Shown here: in pieces, positions 60,032-64,000 of the stretch
How positions within the stretch are numbered: the first letter of the stretch is position 1
Layout: each line of letters opens with the position of its first letter
Assembly (NCBI RefSeq): GCF_040760075.1
Contig: NZ_CP142884.1
Location: forward strand, 3,968,001 to 4,032,000
Length of the DNA stretch: 64,000 nucleotides
Direction: 5' to 3'
Source: Sphingobacterium sp. R2
GTDB taxonomy: Bacteria > Bacteroidota > Bacteroidia > Sphingobacteriales > Sphingobacteriaceae
The notes under the pieces: generated by a model
What the model was told of the DNA's origin: nothing
Database searches by the model: none
What the model saw: only the letters and a program-made list of their open reading frames with translations
Translations under genes and position numbers: made by a program

Positions 60032-61207
60032 ATGCGAGTGCCCGAACGTTATCAAGTTAATACAAGTTCATTTTCTTTTTATTGGTCGAAGGGTTTTGGT
60101 GTCGAATTGCTTCGCAAATTGCCGACGAAACTTTCCATCGCTGCTGCCGATCAATTTACTCCTTTACTCTATCAATTTGACAATAGCTGCGACCAATTTG
60201 TCGAGCAGCTACACCTAAAAATTGGTTTCCATCAAGGGCAACAACTGCTTAAAGATGCACTTGCAGGCAAGCCTATTGATGCAGCATACGAACATGTATT
60301 GCTGAATTTTTTAAATACATTAGATCTCAGCCCTTCTTGGTTAGATTGGGATAAAATAGAACAAGGCATTGGGCTCAGTCAACGTTCTGGTTTATCAGGA
60401 CTTATTGTATTACGGGATTATGTCCTCATGGGGGGCTATGAATCCAGTGCGATCAATAAACCCTTAATCTTTACAGGTGCGTTAAAAAAAGGGGCTGTCA
60501 AACGACTCACCGAAACGGTAACCTTTTGGGTGGATATCACTGGCGATGATGCGCTGAAAAAGGGTAATATCGGCATAGAGGCCATTCTACTCACCCGATG
60601 TATCCATTCGTATGCGCGATTAAACATCCTAAAGCACGGTCAGTGGCAAACAGAAAAATGGGGTATTCCATTAAATACCTGGGATATGCTTGCAACCAAT
60701 CTCGGATTTTCTCTTGTTTACCTAACAGGGCTAAAACATATGAAATTCAATGTATTGAAAAACGAGGTAGAAGGTTTATTCCATGTCTGGAAGTTTATCG
60801 GAACATTGCTGGGTATTCCATTGCAACTTCTCCCCGACACAGAGGAGCAAGCCATTGAAGCTTTGTATTATTGGACCATGACACAACAATCAGGAGATCA
60901 GGATAGTTTAGCTTTAGCAAAAGCGCTTATGGAAGAGCCCATTAAAGCAGCCTTCCCCACAAACAAATGGGGACGAAAGCTCATGCGCGAAATTCACCTC
61001 TACTACAATCATTATCTATTGGGAGACTATTCGTGTTCACTATTGGGTTTAAAAAAGACGGTACTCGGTAAAATTGCTTATGTGAATATCTTAAAAAATA
61101 AAAAAGCAAATCGTATGGTTACCGACAGCTTATGGCGACAACAACAAATTGACAAAGGAAGAAAAGTACACGAAGGCGTGAAACAAATCTATCTGAAATA
61201 CAATTAA
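60032..61207 (+). CDS. MpaB/Lcp-family oxygenase (DUF2236)
   Basis: The ATG at 60032 gives 391 residues; a TTG at 60011 overlapping the previous gene is less likely. The protein matches DUF2236, the ER-bound oxygenase MpaB/rubber oxygenase catalytic domain: LSQRSGLSGLIVLRDYVLMG, then LTRCIHSYARLN, whose His is the expected axial haem ligand by comparison with Lcp, and AIEALYYWTM. Characterised members oxidatively cleave prenyl chains or polyisoprene, or are haem proteins of unknown role. The substrate is open. Its stop overlaps recR on the opposite strand by 4 bp. Confidence 0.8.
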   Translation: MRVPERYQVNTSSFSFYWSKGFGVELLRKLPTKLSIAAADQFTPLLYQFDNSCDQFVEQLHLKIGFHQGQQLLKDALAGKPIDAAYEHVLLNFLNTLDLSPSWLDWDKIEQGIGLSQRSGLSGLIVLRDYVLMGGYESSAINKPLIFTGALKKGAVKRLTETVTFWVDITGDDALKKGNIGIEAILLTRCIHSYARLNILKHGQWQTEKWGIPLNTWDMLATNLGFSLVYLTGLKHMKFNVLKNEVEGLFHVWKFIGTLLGIPLQLLPDTEEQAIEALYYWTMTQQSGDQDSLALAKALMEEPIKAAFPTNKWGRKLMREIHLYYNHYLLGDYSCSLLGLKKTVLGKIAYVNILKNKKANRMVTDSLWRQQQIDKGRKVHEGVKQIYLKYN

Positions 61208-61818
61208 CCAACGTTGCGCTCGTAAGGCACCCGTGTCGCAATGGAGCGTCCCAGGGTTAGCTCATCGACATATTCCAACTCGCCACCAAAGGCAATACCG
61301 CGGGCAATCGTTGTAATTTTTACATCAAATTCACGCAATTTACGGTATAAATAAAAAATGGTAGTATCCCCTTCCATTGTTGCTGAAAGGGCTAAAATAA
61401 CTTCTTCTACCTCACCTCTTTGGATTCGATTAATTAACCCTTCGATTTTTAGATCAGCAGGGCCAATACCATCCATAGGCGAAATTAATCCGCCCAATAC
61501 ATGATATACACCTTGATAGGAATTTGTATTTTCGATGGCCATCACGTCTCGCGTGTCTTCTACAACACAGATCAAATTTTTATCGCGTTTGAATGAGGCG
61601 CATATCTCACATATACTGTGGTCAGAAATATTGAAACATTCTTGGCAATATTGAATATCTTCTTTTAAGCGATCGATAGAGGCCGTAAAACGCGCTACAT
61701 CTGCATCGGATTGCTTCAACAGATGCAAAACCAATCTTAAAGCCGTCTTTTGTCCAACGCCAGGTAATTTTCCAAATTCAGCAACCGCGTTCTCAAGAAG
61801 TTTAGAAGAAAAATTCAT
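61204..61818 (-). CDS. recR: recombination mediator RecR
   Basis: This 204-residue protein contains the helix-hairpin-helix start (LPGVGQKTALRLVLHLL), the four-Cys zinc finger CQECFNISDHSICEIC, and a Toprim domain (ICVVEDTRDVMAIE, VILALSATMEGDTTIFYL). It loads RecA with RecF/RecO during gap repair. It is a single gene, convergent with the MpaB-type gene, the coding regions overlapping by 4 bp. Confidence 0.97.
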   Translation of the reverse strand: MNFSSKLLENAVAEFGKLPGVGQKTALRLVLHLLKQSDADVARFTASIDRLKEDIQYCQECFNISDHSICEICASFKRDKNLICVVEDTRDVMAIENTNSYQGVYHVLGGLISPMDGIGPADLKIEGLINRIQRGEVEEVILALSATMEGDTTIFYLYRKLREFDVKITTIARGIAFGGELEYVDELTLGRSIATRVPYERNVG

Positions 61819-61822
61819 AATG

Positions 61823-61830
61823 CAAATGTA
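61823..61830 (-). promoter_or_regulatory. -7 box directly before recR
   Basis: The reverse strand reads TACATTTG and ends 4 nt before the ATG at 61818, so the mRNA would be leaderless or nearly so. No clear -33 element. Confidence 0.5.
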
Positions 61831-61927
61831 AGAATAATCAGAAAAAGTAGCTAGTATTAAAAAAATAGCTATATTGTATTCCTTTTTGAAAAATTAGGTT
61901 TTAGAAATTAAATGTATAACGTTATAT

Positions 61928-62638
61928 ATGGATATTACAAAAGAAGATAAAATTATCCGCGCATTTGAAAACAAAACATGGCAGGAAATTAAAGTAAAGG
62001 ACTCTTGGCAGATTTTTAAAGTGATGTCAGAGTTTGTGGATGGATTTGAGAAATTGGCAAAAATTGGGCCCTGTGTGTCAATATTTGGATCTGCGCGTAC
62101 CCCGCGTGAACACAAATATTATCAAATGGCGGTAGAAATTGCAAGTTTATTGACAGCACGTGGTTACGGTATTATTTCGGGCGGCGGGCCAGGTATCATG
62201 GAAGCAGCGAACAAAGGTGCTTATGAGTCAGGGGGTAAATCTGTTGGATTGAACATTGAATTACCATTCGAGCAATTTCACAACAAATATATTGACCGCG
62301 ACAAATTGCTTGAATTTAAGTACTTCTTCGTCAGAAAGGTCATGTTTATGAAGTATTCTCAAGGGTATATTGTTATGCCTGGAGGTTTCGGAACGATGGA
62401 CGAACTGTTTGAAGCAATCACACTGATTCAAACCGGTAAAATTGCGCGTTTTCCAATCGTATTGGTCGGCTCTGAATATTGGAAAGGATTAATAGATTGG
62501 GTTCAGAATACGATGATTTCAAACAAATATATCAGTGAAGAGGATTTAAAACTATTTCGAATTGTGGATACGGCCGAGGAAGCAGCTGATCATATTTTCC
62601 GATTCTACGATAAATACTTGTTGAAGCCAAACTTCTAA
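61928..62638 (+). CDS. LOG-family (TIGR00730) protein
   Basis: This 236-residue cytosolic protein has a Rossmann-like fold with the family motifs SIFGSARTPREH, IISGGGPGIMEAANKGA and VMPGGFGTMDELFEAI (PGGxGTxxE). Characterised relatives release the base from nucleoside 5'-monophosphates (cytokinin-activating LOG, or PpnN-like nucleosidases). The exact substrate is not known. It is a single gene divergent from recR. Confidence 0.9.
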   Translation: MDITKEDKIIRAFENKTWQEIKVKDSWQIFKVMSEFVDGFEKLAKIGPCVSIFGSARTPREHKYYQMAVEIASLLTARGYGIISGGGPGIMEAANKGAYESGGKSVGLNIELPFEQFHNKYIDRDKLLEFKYFFVRKVMFMKYSQGYIVMPGGFGTMDELFEAITLIQTGKIARFPIVLVGSEYWKGLIDWVQNTMISNKYISEEDLKLFRIVDTAEEAADHIFRFYDKYLLKPNF

Positions 62639-62658
62639 AAAGTAGTTACTTTGAAAAA

Positions 62659-62695
62659 AAAGAGTATCTGAGAATTAACAGATGCTCTTTTTTTA
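62659..62695 (+). terminator. terminator after the LOG-family gene
   Basis: AAAGAGTATCTG pairs with CAGATGCTCTTT (one G-U), followed by a T run. Confidence 0.85.
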
Positions 62696-62847
62696 TGCCT
62701 ATCGCGCAGGTAATATTTTAGGAAAGCATCAAATTTGTTCATGAGCATCGCATTTATTAATTAAAGTTATATTATTAATCATTTAGTCATTACATTTACT
62801 CCGCTATTAGCTTAGCGTAACCATAGAAAAACATAGTATTGACGTGT

Positions 62848-63405
62848 ATGAAAGATTTTGGAGCCCATTCAGATGAGGAGCTAATCGTATTGATTCAACA
62901 GGACGATTCCATCGCTTTCGCAGCCTTATATGATCGTTACTGGAAAACCCTCTATTATCAGGCTGCCCGCAAAACAAATTCGGTGGAAGATGCACAGGAA
63001 ATCGTACAGAATATATTTGCTTCCTTATGGCTACGCCGTAATCAACTCCAAATTGAAAGCAATCTCGCCTCCTACCTCGCTGTGGCCGTAAAATACAAAG
63101 TATTTAAATATCTCGCACAACAATACAAACAGGAAGCTTTTAAGCATGATACGGAATGGGTGGATTTTGATAACTCGACGGAAAATTGGCTCCAGTTTGA
63201 AGAGCTTCGTGTTCGGCTAGATCAGCTTGTTTCGGAACTGCCTGAAAAATGCCAGCTTGTTTTCAGATTATCCCGCGAAGAAGGACTCTCCTATAAGCAG
63301 ATCGCTGAAAGTATGAACATCTCGGTGAAAACTGTCGAAACCCAATTAAGCCGTGCCTTAAAAAAAATACGCGCTGGTATTCAGCGCTTTCTGATTACTT
63401 TGTAA
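62848..63405 (+). CDS. ECF RNA polymerase sigma factor
   Basis: The ATG at 62848 gives 185 residues; a TTG nine bases earlier is not needed. Region 2 lies at about residues 20-85 (FAALYDRYWKTLYYQAARKT, then EIVQNIFASLWLRR) and region 4 at about 115-178 (LPEKCQLVFRLSREEGLSYK, then NISVKTVETQLSRALKKI). This is the common Bacteroidota group that is controlled by FecR anti-sigma factors and switches on TonB-dependent receptor genes. The FecR gene follows at 67 bp. A SusC/D pair may follow outside the window. Confidence 0.94.
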   Translation: MKDFGAHSDEELIVLIQQDDSIAFAALYDRYWKTLYYQAARKTNSVEDAQEIVQNIFASLWLRRNQLQIESNLASYLAVAVKYKVFKYLAQQYKQEAFKHDTEWVDFDNSTENWLQFEELRVRLDQLVSELPEKCQLVFRLSREEGLSYKQIAESMNISVKTVETQLSRALKKIRAGIQRFLITL

Positions 63406-63472
63406 TTTTTTTTCTCTTCTTGTCAGGGTATCAGCCCAATTTAGGGACTCTATATAAAAATAACTCCTAAAT

Positions 63473-64000
63473 ATGGTTGATCATAATCAATTCCGGATAA
63501 AGCAATTGGCTTATAAATGGCTTCAAGGCACATGTAGCCCTGAAGAAGAGGCCGAACTGCAACAATGGTATGAAACAAGTAATGGCGAACCTCTCCCTAT
63601 CCCCGAGGAGCTCGCAACGGATGAACAACAACTCAAAGAGCTGTTATTCTTACATATCAAGGAGGAAATCCAAGCGTCAAAAATCAAGCGAATTCCAAAA
63701 TGGGTGAAATTGAGTGGAATAGCTGCTGCTTTAGCACTGTTATTTATACTACCCCTTTACCTTGTTAAAAGAACAACCGAAGATAGCCCGCAGTTAGCCG
63801 TGAAGACGCAACAGCAAGTTCATCCGGGTATTAAGGCAGCGGTATTAACTTTAGCCGACGGAACTAAAATTGACCTTTCTGCCCACCAACAGAGTGTTCT
63901 CCATCAGGATGAACAGGTGAAAATTGTTACAACTGCTTCCGGAACCGTGCAATATCAATTTACAGCCAGTAAGAATACTGCTGCTAGCCGTACCAATACC
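63473..64000 (+). CDS. FecR-family anti-sigma factor (partial)
   Basis: The ATG at 63473 opens a frame of 176 codons that runs off the right edge. It has a cytoplasmic sigma-binding part (KQLAYKWLQGTCSPEEEAEL), one transmembrane helix (about residues 80-101, KLSGIAAALALLFILPLYLV), and the start of the periplasmic FecR domain (AAVLTLADGTKIDLSA). It should hold or activate the sigma factor upstream in response to a TonB-dependent receptor. The C-terminal half is outside the window. Confidence 0.92.
   Translation, partial: MVDHNQFRIKQLAYKWLQGTCSPEEEAELQQWYETSNGEPLPIPEELATDEQQLKELLFLHIKEEIQASKIKRIPKWVKLSGIAAALALLFILPLYLVKRTTEDSPQLAVKTQQQVHPGIKAAVLTLADGTKIDLSAHQQSVLHQDEQVKIVTTASGTVQYQFTASKNTAASRTNT

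Overview
The window reads as chromosome of a Bacteroidota bacterium of the Sphingobacterium/Pedobacter type. Reasons seen in the sequence: a SusC/SusD pair, a Reg_prop/Y_Y_Y sensor, an ECF sigma factor followed by a FecR anti-sigma factor, a b558-type succinate dehydrogenase/fumarate reductase, almost no Shine-Dalgarno sequences, and many genes preceded by the Bacteroidota -7 box TAnnTTTG. The genus is an inference. No rRNA operon, phage, IS element or CRISPR array was seen.

Layout. 1-6.5 kb: the periplasmic part of a Reg_prop sensor (cut by the window edge), a decayed amidohydrolase, HAD and NUDIX hydrolases and a Na+/H+ antiporter. 6.8-12 kb: a susC-susD nutrient-uptake pair. 12.5-19.6 kb: a polysaccharide deacetylase, then a five-gene block (porin, DASS dicarboxylate transporter, sdhC, sdhA, sdhB) that joins C4-dicarboxylate uptake to its oxidation or reduction. 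20-23 kb: a GHL10-like glycosidase, a periplasmic glutaminase and a VOC protein. 23-30 kb: a Bax-inhibitor-like membrane protein and a complete RND efflux operon. 30-44 kb: mostly single housekeeping genes, including a DUF763 protein, a large FAD/Fe-S dehydrogenase, Lrp plus an EamA exporter, a 5'-nucleotidase split into two genes, an MFS transporter, an M13 peptidase and MetA. 44-53 kb: aconitase, a pentapeptide-repeat protein, a WG-repeat protein, DUF808, DUF4256, a GyrI-like protein and a divergent ClC protein.

53-57 kb is the most unusual region. The RNA ligase gene rtcB lies behind a slipin (band-7) gene that has an in-frame TGA in place of a probable Trp codon. Upstream, on the same strand, is a head-to-tail array of tRNA-like units that keep recognisable D and T arms but have shortened or unpaired anticodon arms. 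A pair of 26-bp inverted repeats, each containing the palindrome ACGCA-N7-TGCGT, lies beyond the array. This looks like an RNA-repair locus with its own degenerate tRNA-like RNAs, either specialised or decaying.

57-64 kb: a lipoprotein, a CodA-like deaminase, an apparent operon of a YgjP-like protein without its metal site, an unrecognised protein and an MpaB-type oxygenase, then recR, a LOG-family protein, and an ECF sigma/FecR pair cut by the right edge.
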